From NCBI RefSeq assembly GCF_000204035.1, contig NZ_GL883086.1:632415-696414 (forward strand): DNA of 64,000 nucleotides. The letters are read 5' to 3'. Positions within the stretch are counted from its first letter, which is position 1; each line of letters begins with the position of its first letter. Both the position numbers and the translations under genes were made by a program. The DNA is from Brevundimonas diminuta ATCC 11568 (lineage in GTDB: Bacteria > Pseudomonadota > Alphaproteobacteria > Caulobacterales > Caulobacteraceae). This document shows positions 18,712-27,205 of the stretch, piece after piece. The notes under the pieces are model-generated. The model had not been told where the DNA came from. It was given only the letters and a program-made list of their open reading frames with translations, and made no database searches.

Positions 18712-20660
18712 TCGGCCGCCCCCGCTCGTTCCAGCGAGGTCAGGACGGCGCGGGCCGAGGCCTCGCCGATCAGGCGGCTTTCGGCGGCTTCCTTTGAGGT
18801 TCTGGACAGGAAGATCATGGTCGGCGGTCCGACGACGCCATAGCGGTCGAGCAGATCGCGCACTTCGGGTGTGCTCTGGGTCACATCGACCTTGATCAGG
18901 TCGACAGCGCCGAGTTCGGCGAGGACTTCATCGTTCTGGAAAACCTCGCGCTCCATGACGCGGCAACTGACGCACCATTCCGCGGTGAAATAAACCAGAG
19001 CGGGTCGAGACTTGGCGGCGGCCTGGGCGACGGCGGTCTCAAGCGCAGCATTGTCGGCAACCACGACCGCCGGAACGGCTGTGAGAGAAGAGGCGCTGTC
19101 GGCCGCGAGCGCGGAGCGAGCCAGCGGGGCCAGGGGCCGCCAGGGACTGACGGCGTCGAGGCTGACGCCTATCAACAGCAGTACGCCCCAGACGGCCGCG
19201 ATCAGGCCGGCCGCGCGAGCGACGCTGTTCAGGACGCCCGACGCCGCCGGGCGGAACAGGCCCAGGGCGGCGGCGGCCGCGAAGCATAGGGCTGCGCCCA
19301 GAGATAGGGTCGCGACTGGCGGCAGGATGCGGCTGGCCAGCCACCAGGCCATGCCCAGGAAGATGAAGCCGAAAACGATCTTCACGCGGTTCATCCACGC
19401 TCCGGCCTTGGGCAGGAAGCGCGCGCCCGCGGCTCCGAAGACGATCAGCGGCACGCCCTTGCCCAGCCCCAGAAAGAACAGGGCGGCGGCGCCGAGAAGC
19501 ACATCCCCAGTCTGGGCGATATAGAGCAGGGCTCCAGCCAAGGGAGCGGTGACGCAGGGGCCGGCGATAAGCGCCGACAGGAAGCCTAGCCCAGACGCCG
19601 AGACCACGGAACGCCGTCCCGTCCCGGTGTCGCGCGACAGGCGGCTCGTCCAGGCTGAGGGCAGTTGAAGCTCGAAGGCGCCGAACATGGAAACTGCGAG
19701 GACTGTGAAAACGACGGCCAGGCCGCCTACGGCCCAGGGCGATTGCAACACCATCTGCAGGTTCTGACCCGACCAGGCGGCGGCGACGCCCAGCAGGCCG
19801 AAAGCCACAGCCAGACCCAGGACATAGGCGACCGACAGCAGCAGGCCGCGCCGGGTGCCTTGCCCGTCCACGCCCCGTCCGATGACGCCCGCCAGGATGG
19901 GGTACATGGGAAAGACGCAGGGCGTGAACGCCAGCAACACGCCGAAGCCGAAAAAGGCCAGCAGCACCCAGACCGTTCCTCCCTGGCGCGACAGCCGGTC
20001 AACGAAGCCCTGATCCTGTTGCAACTGGATGGCGGCAGCGGAGAGGACGACATCCGGCTCAGATGAATCGATGAGCACAGGTTCCGCTTCGGCGCTTTCT
20101 GCGGCGTCGGTCGTCTGAGTCGCCGGTGTCTTCTGCAAGGCGAGTACGGCTGCGGCCTGGGCCGTTGCGGCTTCGGCCTCGCGCGAGGCGATGCGGGCGC
20201 TCGGCAGAGCGGGGACGTCGACCGTTCGCGTGGTCGGCGGATAACAGATCGAGTTTTCCAGGCACCCCTGGTAGGTGATGTTGATCGACGCGGGATCGTT
20301 CGCGCGCTTCAGCGCGTCCGCCGACAGAACCGCGCGCCCAGCATCGCGCCAGATGTCGACGACGCCGAATCCGGGGTCGTCCTTCTTTTCTCCGGCTCGA
20401 AGGCGAAGGGGAAGCGCAGTCTTGCCGTCCGGCGCCGTGGCGGCCGTATGGTCCTTGTAGAGATAGTGCCCCGGCGCGATCTTCCAGGCGAAGATCAGGT
20501 CGCCGTCGACTTCACGCGAAATCTGAAGGGTGAACGCCTCTTCAGGGGAAAGCAGAGGCTGGCCGAAGCTCTGACCTAGCCCCTGGGCCAGGCTCGGCGC
20601 CGGAGCTGACAGCATGAGGACGGCCAGGGTCGCCAGGAGGCGCGAGAAAATGATCTTCAT
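18708..20660 (-). CDS. dsbD: Thiol:disulfide interchange protein DsbD
   Basis: The 650-residue protein has the full three-domain layout. After a signal peptide, the periplasmic alpha domain carries Cys133 and Cys139 (YQGCLENSICYPP). The transmembrane beta domain of about eight helices holds its cysteines in FTPCVFPMYP and GPCVTAPLAG. The C-terminal gamma thioredoxin domain carries EWCVSC (Cys563-Cys566). It moves electrons from cytosolic thioredoxin to periplasmic reductases, here probably the TlpA fusion and DsbA-like protein downstream. Its start lies 62 bp from a divergent response regulator, with a shared direct-repeat box between them. Confidence 0.95.
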   Translation of the reverse strand: MKIIFSRLLATLAVLMLSAPAPSLAQGLGQSFGQPLLSPEEAFTLQISREVDGDLIFAWKIAPGHYLYKDHTAATAPDGKTALPLRLRAGEKKDDPGFGVVDIWRDAGRAVLSADALKRANDPASINITYQGCLENSICYPPTTRTVDVPALPSARIASREAEAATAQAAAVLALQKTPATQTTDAAESAEAEPVLIDSSEPDVVLSAAAIQLQQDQGFVDRLSRQGGTVWVLLAFFGFGVLLAFTPCVFPMYPILAGVIGRGVDGQGTRRGLLLSVAYVLGLAVAFGLLGVAAAWSGQNLQMVLQSPWAVGGLAVVFTVLAVSMFGAFELQLPSAWTSRLSRDTGTGRRSVVSASGLGFLSALIAGPCVTAPLAGALLYIAQTGDVLLGAAALFFLGLGKGVPLIVFGAAGARFLPKAGAWMNRVKIVFGFIFLGMAWWLASRILPPVATLSLGAALCFAAAAALGLFRPAASGVLNSVARAAGLIAAVWGVLLLIGVSLDAVSPWRPLAPLARSALAADSASSLTAVPAVVVADNAALETAVAQAAAKSRPALVYFTAEWCVSCRVMEREVFQNDEVLAELGAVDLIKVDVTQSTPEVRDLLDRYGVVGPPTMIFLSRTSKEAAESRLIGEASARAVLTSLERAGAAE

Positions 20661-20683
20661 ACCTGTTTGGGTCGGAGAATGAG

Positions 20684-20700
20684 CTTAAGTCAGGCTTAAG
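20684..20700. promoter_or_regulatory. Direct-repeat box CTTAAG-N5-CTTAAG between dsbD and the response regulator
   Basis: This is the same 17-bp architecture as at 17886-17902, including identical flanks (GCTTAAGTCA then GCTTAAG with one variable base). It lies in the 62-bp divergent region, 24 bp from the dsbD start and 23 bp from the regulator start, so one site could control both promoters. The match to PmrA/QseB-type boxes fits the class of the adjacent regulator. Confidence 0.65.
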
Positions 20701-20722
20701 CCGAGGTTCGCATCAATAGCTA

Positions 20723-21376
20723 ATGAGATTGCTCACTGTAGAAGACGATCCGGTTCTGGCCGACGGATTGCGTGTCGGCCTTGGGGCCTGCGGCTGGACC
20801 GTCGAGCCGGTCGCCAGGGTCGAGGACGCTCTGGCTGCGCTCGAAAGCTCGACCTTTGACGCGGTCGTGCTGGATCTGGGCCTGCCGGATGGCGACGGCC
20901 TGGAGATCCTGCGCTTCGTACGGCGCCGAGACATGGACGTCGGCGTGGTGATCCTTTCAGCGCGCGACGATAGCCGCGATCGCATCGCGGGGCTGGACGC
21001 CGGGGCCGACGACTATGTGGGCAAGCCGTTCGATCTGGATGAACTGGCGGCGCGCCTAAGGGCGGTCCGTCGCCGTCTGTTGGGGCGTTCGCAACCGGCG
21101 CTGTCGCACGAGGGGGTGACGCTGGACCCGAAGTCGCGTCTGGCCTGGCGGGGCGAGGGCGACCTGCACTTGTCGCGGCGCGAGTTCGCCATCCTTGAAG
21201 CCCTGATGGAGCGCCCGTCGCAGGTGCTGTCGCGCAGCCAGTTGGAGGAACGCCTCTACGGTTGGCAGGAGGATATCGGCTCCAACGCCGTCGAGGTCCA
21301 CATCCATCACCTGCGCGCCAAGCTGGGCGCCGACTTCATCCGCACGGTGCGCGGTCTGGGGTACAAGCTCCAATGA
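20723..21376 (+). CDS. OmpR-family response regulator (QseB/PmrA/TctD type)
   Basis: The 217-residue protein has a receiver domain with phospho-acceptor Asp51 (VVLDLGLPDGDG), an acidic pair near residues 8-9 and Lys101 (GKPFDLDEL). It is followed by a winged-helix DNA-binding domain ending in RTVRGLGYKL. The subfamily is the one that binds direct YTTAAK repeats. Its ATGA stop/start overlap with the kinase gene shows coupling. The dsb genes beside it, with two matching boxes, are the likely targets, so it may respond to periplasmic redox, metal or envelope stress. Confidence 0.92.
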   Translation: MRLLTVEDDPVLADGLRVGLGACGWTVEPVARVEDALAALESSTFDAVVLDLGLPDGDGLEILRFVRRRDMDVGVVILSARDDSRDRIAGLDAGADDYVGKPFDLDELAARLRAVRRRLLGRSQPALSHEGVTLDPKSRLAWRGEGDLHLSRREFAILEALMERPSQVLSRSQLEERLYGWQEDIGSNAVEVHIHHLRAKLGADFIRTVRGLGYKLQ

Positions 21377-22677
21377 TGTCCATCCGAACGCGGCTGTTCG
21401 CCATTCTGGCGCTGGTGACCGCCTTGGTCTGGGGCGGGGCGGTCGTCTGGGTCGAAGTTCAGACACGCAATGAGGTGCAGCGCGTGCTGGACCGACGTCT
21501 GATGGAGTCGGCCCGGATGGTGTCGTCCATGATGCAGCCGGGCAGCCTGTCGCCTGTCGTCAATGAAGAACGGGGCGGCCGTCTGGCGGCTTATGACCAG
21601 CAACTGGCCTGCCAGATATGGTCGATGCAGGGCGAGTTGATCGCACGGTCGCGAAGCGCGCCATCCGCCATGTTGGCCAGCGGCGCGGATGGATTCTCCG
21701 AACGCGTCATCAATGGCGAGCGTTGGCGCGTCTACACCGTCCATGTGCCCGAAGGCGGCTATCGTGTCATGGTCGGCGACAATCTCGCGGTCCGTGAACA
21801 TCTGGTGGGCAGCGTCGTCACCGGCCTGCTGGGGCCGGCTGTTCTGGGCCTGCTGGCGCTTGGCGTTCTGATCTGGTGGTCGGTGGGGGCGGGTCTGCGG
21901 CCTATTCAGCAGATGACCCAGGCGCTCGCCAGTCGTCGAGCGGACGACCTGACGCCGGTTGATGTAGCGCCGGGCGGGAAGGACTTGCAGCCTTTCGTCT
22001 CGGCGCTGAACGACCTGATCGCCCGCGTCAGCGAAGCGCGTCGCCGAGAGACTGAGTTCACCGCCGCCGCAGCTCATGAACTGCGGACGCCGCTGGCGGG
22101 CCTGCGGGTTCAAGCGCAGATCGCGGCCAATGCGACGGATGAGGGCGTGCGCAAACACGCGCTGGAGCAGATACAGACCTCGGTCGACCGCACTGCGCGC
22201 CTTGTGACGGGGCTTCTGGCGTTGGCGCGTGAAGACGAGGCGGCTATCGAAGCCGACGATAGGCGCTGGATCGACCTGCGCGCCCTGTTCGCCAATGACG
22301 CGGATGCGCGTTTGGAAGTTCTAGATCAGGCCTTCCGGATTTACGTTCAGCCGGATCGTTTCGAGACGGCGGCCGCCAATCTGCTGGCCAATGCTCAAGC
22401 CATGGCCAGCAGCCGTATCCGTGTCGCAGTCGAAGGTCAGGGGAACGACGCCATTCTGGTGGTCGAGGACGACGGTCCCGGCGTTTCAACGGCCGATCTG
22501 GAGCGCCTGGGCCGCCGCTTCTTCCGCACCTCCGATGCGCCGGTCGGCGGCAGCGGTCTGGGCCTATCCATCGTCCTGTCGACGATGAAGGCGCATGGCG
22601 GGGCTGTGCGCTTTACGCCCTCGGCGCTGGGCGGCTTGCGGGTCGAACTGCACGGCCTGCCGATCCGGCCGGCCTGA
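21373..22677 (+). CDS. QseC/TctE-type sensor histidine kinase
   Basis: I start the protein at the ATG overlapping the regulator's stop, giving 434 residues; an in-frame start 111 bp upstream would only read through the regulator gene. Helix 1 (about residues 8-28), a periplasmic sensor of roughly 120 residues with the 2CSK-like QIWSMQGELIARS segment, and helix 2 (about 145-170) are followed by HAMP. The H box is AAAAHELRTPLAG (His235), and the catalytic domain has VEDDGPGV and GGSGLGLSIV. The sensor has a single cysteine, near the QIW motif, which might matter for redox sensing. Confidence 0.92.
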   Translation: MMSIRTRLFAILALVTALVWGGAVVWVEVQTRNEVQRVLDRRLMESARMVSSMMQPGSLSPVVNEERGGRLAAYDQQLACQIWSMQGELIARSRSAPSAMLASGADGFSERVINGERWRVYTVHVPEGGYRVMVGDNLAVREHLVGSVVTGLLGPAVLGLLALGVLIWWSVGAGLRPIQQMTQALASRRADDLTPVDVAPGGKDLQPFVSALNDLIARVSEARRRETEFTAAAAHELRTPLAGLRVQAQIAANATDEGVRKHALEQIQTSVDRTARLVTGLLALAREDEAAIEADDRRWIDLRALFANDADARLEVLDQAFRIYVQPDRFETAAANLLANAQAMASSRIRVAVEGQGNDAILVVEDDGPGVSTADLERLGRRFFRTSDAPVGGSGLGLSIVLSTMKAHGGAVRFTPSALGGLRVELHGLPIRPA

Positions 22678-22685
22678 TCGAAGGT

Positions 22686-23828
22686 TCAGGCGGGCATTTC
22701 GATTGCAGCCACGGCCTGCGCCGCCAGGCCTTCATTGCGTCCGACGAAGCCCATTTCCTCGCTGGTGGTCGCCTTCACGCTCACGGCGTCCAGCGGCAGT
22801 TTCAGCAGGTCCGCCAGCCGCTCGCGCATGGCCAGGCGGTGCGGTTTCACCTTGGGCTGCTCGCAGATCAGGGTCACATCGACATTGATGATGCGCCCGC
22901 CGCGCAGGGCCACCCGTTCGGCGGCGTAGACCAGAAAGCGGTCGGACGAGGCGCCCTTCCACTTGGGATCGCTGGGCGGGAAGTGGTCGCCGATGTCGCC
23001 GTCGGCGATGGCGCCCAGAATGGCGTCCGTCAGGGCGTGCAGGCCCGCATCGGCGTCGGAGTGGCCGATCAGGGTCCGATCGTGCGGAATCTCAACCCCG
23101 CACAGCCAGACGGAGGCTCCCGGCCCCCAGCGGTGGACGTCATAGCCTTGGCCGATGCGGGTGACGGTGCGGGCGGCGGACAGGGCCTCGGCCATGGCGA
23201 AATCCTCTGGATAGGTCAGTTTCATCAGGCGCGGATCGCCCGGGATCAGTCGGACGCGGCCGCCCGCGCGCTCGACCACGGCGGCTTCGTCGGTGGCGGC
23301 TTCATCAGCGGGCCAGACGGCATAGGCGTCGCGGATGGTCTTGATGCGGAAGGCTTGCGGGGTCTGGGCGCGCCACAGGTTCTCGCGATCTACGGCGCCG
23401 ACGACTATGTCCTGATCGCCTCGGCGCAGGCTGTCCGCGACAGGCAGGGCGGGCAGGGCCCCGTCGGCGCTTTCCAAACCGGCCAGAAGGCCCGCGATCA
23501 CCTCAGGGCTCAAAAAGGGACGGGCGGCGTCGTGGATCAGCACCGGCTCTTCATCGGCGCCGGTCAGGGCTGACAGGCCTGCGCAGACGGATCCGGCCCG
23601 CGTGTCGCCGCCTGTCACAGCCCGCCACCCGGTCAGGCCCGCAAGGGCGGACTGAAGTTCCGATGCAGCGTCAGCGGCGATCACGACGACGACTTCGCGC
23701 GCGCCCGCCTCCAGCAAGGCCTCGACCGGCCAGCGCACGACCGGCTTGCCGGCGACGATGCGCCACTGTTTGCCGCCGCCCGCTCTGGAGCCTGAACCGG
23801 CGGCCACGACGATCGCTGAGAATCCCAT
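22686..23828 (-). CDS. ispDF: Bifunctional MEP-pathway enzyme IspD/IspF
   Basis: The 380-residue fusion, typical of alphaproteobacteria, catalyses two non-consecutive steps of isoprenoid synthesis. Residues 1 to about 220 form the IspD cytidylyltransferase ([15 protein letters not shown] loop and IHDAARPF). Residues from about 222 form IspF, starting [12 protein letters not shown] with metal-binding His, and containing [18 protein letters not shown] and [10 protein letters not shown]. The gene is convergent with the sensor kinase, eight bases apart, and divergent from dusB. Confidence 0.96.
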   Translation of the reverse strand: MGFSAIVVAAGSGSRAGGGKQWRIVAGKPVVRWPVEALLEAGAREVVVVIAADAASELQSALAGLTGWRAVTGGDTRAGSVCAGLSALTGADEEPVLIHDAARPFLSPEVIAGLLAGLESADGALPALPVADSLRRGDQDIVVGAVDRENLWRAQTPQAFRIKTIRDAYAVWPADEAATDEAAVVERAGGRVRLIPGDPRLMKLTYPEDFAMAEALSAARTVTRIGQGYDVHRWGPGASVWLCGVEIPHDRTLIGHSDADAGLHALTDAILGAIADGDIGDHFPPSDPKWKGASSDRFLVYAAERVALRGGRIINVDVTLICEQPKVKPHRLAMRERLADLLKLPLDAVSVKATTSEEMGFVGRNEGLAAQAVAAIEMPA

Positions 23829-23893
23829 GTCGGTCTTCTAGGCGTCCCGGTTCCGCTTGACGAGAGGGGCCTTCTTCGGCGCTAAGGAGCCTC

Positions 23894-24943
23894 ATGACGA
23901 CCGGGTTGCAGATTGGCGATGTGAAGATCGCAGGGCGGGTGCTGATGGCGCCCATGACCGGGATCACGGACCTGCCGTTCCGTGTGCTGGCGTCAAAGCT
24001 GGGCGCCGCCTATGTGGCGACGGAGATGGTGGCCGCGGCCGAACTGGCGCGGGCCCGTCCCGACGTTGTGCGTCGCGCCGCCGTGGGCGGGGGCCTGCCC
24101 CTGACCGTGATTCAGCTGGTCGGCGGCGATCCGGTCGCCATGGCCGAAGGCGCGCGCATGGCCGAGGCGGCGGGCGCCGACCTCATCGACCTGAATTTCG
24201 GCTGTCCGGCCAAGGAAGTCACCGGCGCCGCCTGCGGCTCGGCCCTGATGCGCACGCCGGATCAAGCCGCGCGGATCATGGAGGCGGTCGTCGGCGCCGT
24301 CAGCCGCCCGGTCAGCGTCAAGATGCGGCTGGGCTGGGACGAGAACAGCCACAACGCCGCCGATCTGGCGCGCCGGGCCGAGACTCTGGGCGTCGCCGCC
24401 GTCACGGTGCACGGCCGCACGCGCAAGCAGTTCTACACCGGCGTCGCCGACTGGGACGCCGTGGCCGAGGTCAAGCAAGTGGTCACCATCCCGGTCATCG
24501 TCAACGGCGACATCATCACGGCGGAACAGGCGCGTGAGGCGCTGGATCGTTCGGGCGCCGACGCTCTGATGCTGGGGCGTGGGGTCTATGGACGGCCTTG
24601 GTTGGCGGCGCATCTGGAGCGCGCTCTGATCGGCGGGACTCAGCTTCAGGAACCGGATCGCGAAGAGCGTTTGGCCATCGTCATCGAGCATCTGCGGGCG
24701 TCCGCCGCCTTCTATGGCCTGCCGCTGGGGCTGAAAATGTTCCGCAAACACCTGGGCTGGTACATCGAACAGGCACCCTGGCCTGCCGATCCGCTGGAAC
24801 GCCGCGCCGCCAAGGCCCGCCTATGTCGCCTGGAGACCCCCGAAGAGGTCGAGACTGCCCTGACCGACTTATGGCTAGGCGTGACGCATTTGAGCAACTT
24901 CGATGTTGAAAACAGGACACAGGTGTTCGAAGCTGTGGCCTGA
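23894..24943 (+). CDS. dusB: tRNA-dihydrouridine synthase (NifR3 type)
   Basis: The 349-residue FMN-dependent TIM-barrel enzyme reduces specific uridines in tRNA. Motifs are MAPMTGITDLPFR (about residues 17-29), LNFGCPAKEVTG with the catalytic cysteine following in GAACGSALM (about residue 115), VHGRTRKQFYTG and LMLGRGVYGRPW. It heads the nitrogen-regulation operon, as nifR3 does in Caulobacter and rhizobia. Here ntrY follows directly (TGATG overlap), without the ntrB and ntrC genes that usually intervene. Confidence 0.95.
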   Translation: MTTGLQIGDVKIAGRVLMAPMTGITDLPFRVLASKLGAAYVATEMVAAAELARARPDVVRRAAVGGGLPLTVIQLVGGDPVAMAEGARMAEAAGADLIDLNFGCPAKEVTGAACGSALMRTPDQAARIMEAVVGAVSRPVSVKMRLGWDENSHNAADLARRAETLGVAAVTVHGRTRKQFYTGVADWDAVAEVKQVVTIPVIVNGDIITAEQAREALDRSGADALMLGRGVYGRPWLAAHLERALIGGTQLQEPDREERLAIVIEHLRASAAFYGLPLGLKMFRKHLGWYIEQAPWPADPLERRAAKARLCRLETPEEVETALTDLWLGVTHLSNFDVENRTQVFEAVA

Positions 24944-27195
24944 TGTCGGACACGCCCGTTTCCACGGTTGAGCCACAGACCCCAGAACGCTCGTTCTGGG
25001 GCCGTCTCGCCGATGGTCGCGCCCGGGCCCTGTTCGGAACGGCCTACGCCATCGCCTTTCTGATCACCGCCGCCGCCATCTGGCTGGTGGCGATCGCGCC
25101 GGGCGCTACGGCGGGCGGCGATGCGCGCACGGCGGCCAGCCAGGTCGTGCTGTTCATTCTTCTGGCCAATCTGATCCTGATCGCGGGCCTGGCGGCGGTG
25201 ATCGGCGGGCGGGTTCTGCGCCTGACCCGAAATCGGAATGATCCGGGCGCGCGTCTGCACCTGCGCTTCGTCACCCTTTTCTCGCTCGTCTCGGTCGTAC
25301 CGGCCGTGCTGATCGCCCTGGTGTTCGGCCTGTTGGTCAACCGAGGGGTGGATCAGTGGTTCAGCACCAATGTCCGTTCGGCGGTCGAGAACGGCGCCGA
25401 GATCGGCCGCGCCTATGTCGCCGACGTAGGCGCCGGGCTGGAGGTCGATCTGGAGACGATGGCGACTGAATTGGGCGGAGTGCGCGACCTGTTCGACAAT
25501 CGGATCCAGTTCTCGCGCGCCCTGTCTCAGATCGGCGATTTCTTCGGCTATCCGGCGCTCTACATTCTGGATGACGAGGGACGCGTTCTCGCCAGCGGCG
25601 AACAGCCGGGCGCGCCGCCCTATGTCGCGCCGCCGCGTGAGGCTTTCGAAACCGTGGCCGGCGGCGAGGTGGCCCCGACGACAGTGACGGAAAACCCCGA
25701 CATGGTTCGGGCGCTATATCCCTTGCCGGATTACGGCCACGCCTATCTGTATGTCGTGAGACCGCTGGCGCCGGGCCTGATCCAGCGCATGCGCAACGGC
25801 GAGGAATCCATTACCGCCTATCGCGCCGCCGAGGAAAGCCGTGCGCGCATCCAGGCGGCCTTTGCGCTCAGCTATCTGGAAACGGCCCTGCTGGTGCTGG
25901 TGGGCGCAGTCTGGTTGGCGATGTCGGCGGCCAGTTCGATCTCGGCGCCGATCGGGAGGCTGGTGAAGGCGGCGGACCAGGTGGCGGGCGGTGACCTGGA
26001 CGCGCGGGTCGACAACGCCGGAGCGCCGTCCGAGATCATCGTCCTGTCCGAGGCCTTCAATCGGATGACCGAGGACATCAAGACGCAGCAGGCCGCATTG
26101 AAGACAGCCTCGGACGAGGCGCAGGGACGCAGTTTGTTCATCGAAACCGTTCTGTCAGGCGTTAGCGCGGGCGTGATCGGTCTGGACCGGATGCGTCGCA
26201 TCTCGGCAATCAACGACAGCGCCAGTCAGTTGCTGGGTCTCGACCCGGAACAGGTGCAGGGCCTTCGTCTGGCCGATGTGGCGCCGGAACTGGGCGAACT
26301 GTCCGAGCGTGGCGAGGCCCATATCGAAGAAGACATCGACGTCAGCCGCGACGGCGAGGCCCTGCGTTTGCGGGTCCGCATCGAGGGCGGGCAGGGCGGC
26401 GAGATGGTGCTGACCTTCGACGACATCACCCGTCTGGTCACGGCTCAGCGCAACGCTGCCTGGCGCGACGTGGCGCGCCGCATAGCCCATGAGATCAAGA
26501 ACCCTCTGACGCCGATCCAGTTGTCGGCCGAACGCCTGCGTCGCCGCTATCGCGAACGCGTGGGCGATGACGTCGAGGTGTTCGATCGCTGCACTGAGAC
26601 CATCATTCGTCAGGTGGGCGACATCGGTCGAATGGTGGACGAGTTCTCTTCCTTCGCCCGTATGCCCGCCCCACGCTTCTCGATGGAGAACCCGGCTGAA
26701 ATGCTGCGAGAGGCGGTGTTCGCCCAGCGTGTGGCCGTGCCTGATATCGGAGTGGATCTGGTGGAGCCGCTGCCCAGCGTCGTACTGCAATGCGACGGCC
26801 GCATGGTGGGGCAGGCCCTGGCCAATATCCTGAAGAATGCGGGCGAGGCCGTCGGCGCCAAGCGGGCGCGCGATCCCGTCGCTGAAGAGGCGCTGGGCAT
26901 CATCGCCAGGCTCGACATTGAGGATGAGCGCGCCGTCTTCACCATAGAGGACGACGGCGTCGGCCTGCCGGCCAAGGATCGCGACCGGCTGACTGAGCCC
27001 TATGTCACCACGCGTGAGAAGGGCACAGGCCTGGGCTTGGCCATCGTCAAGCGCATCTGCGAGGACCACGGCGGCGAGTTGCGGCTGGCCGACGCAGAAA
27101 CACTATCGGGCGCGCGCGTATGCCTGATCTTCCCACTGACCCAGAACCATAAGTCCGCTCATCGCGCTTCCGGCGCGGCGAGCGTGGCGAGTTAA
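24943..27195 (+). CDS. ntrY: Sensor histidine kinase NtrY
   Basis: The 750-residue kinase has about three N-terminal membrane segments, a periplasmic/extracytoplasmic sensor region (about residues 135-290), another helix, HAMP (about 330-385), a PAS domain (about 400-500), and HisKA/HATPase domains. The phospho-acceptor is about His516 in RIAHEIKNPLTPIQLS; the ATP lid has EDDGVGLP and GTGLGLAIVKRI. NtrY pairs with NtrX and in alphaproteobacteria affects nitrogen metabolism, redox and envelope traits. It overlaps dusB by one base and is 10 bp from ntrX. Confidence 0.94.
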   Translation: MSDTPVSTVEPQTPERSFWGRLADGRARALFGTAYAIAFLITAAAIWLVAIAPGATAGGDARTAASQVVLFILLANLILIAGLAAVIGGRVLRLTRNRNDPGARLHLRFVTLFSLVSVVPAVLIALVFGLLVNRGVDQWFSTNVRSAVENGAEIGRAYVADVGAGLEVDLETMATELGGVRDLFDNRIQFSRALSQIGDFFGYPALYILDDEGRVLASGEQPGAPPYVAPPREAFETVAGGEVAPTTVTENPDMVRALYPLPDYGHAYLYVVRPLAPGLIQRMRNGEESITAYRAAEESRARIQAAFALSYLETALLVLVGAVWLAMSAASSISAPIGRLVKAADQVAGGDLDARVDNAGAPSEIIVLSEAFNRMTEDIKTQQAALKTASDEAQGRSLFIETVLSGVSAGVIGLDRMRRISAINDSASQLLGLDPEQVQGLRLADVAPELGELSERGEAHIEEDIDVSRDGEALRLRVRIEGGQGGEMVLTFDDITRLVTAQRNAAWRDVARRIAHEIKNPLTPIQLSAERLRRRYRERVGDDVEVFDRCTETIIRQVGDIGRMVDEFSSFARMPAPRFSMENPAEMLREAVFAQRVAVPDIGVDLVEPLPSVVLQCDGRMVGQALANILKNAGEAVGAKRARDPVAEEALGIIARLDIEDERAVFTIEDDGVGLPAKDRDRLTEPYVTTREKGTGLGLAIVKRICEDHGGELRLADAETLSGARVCLIFPLTQNHKSAHRASGAASVAS

Positions 27196-27205
27196 GCGAG
27201 GCGTC

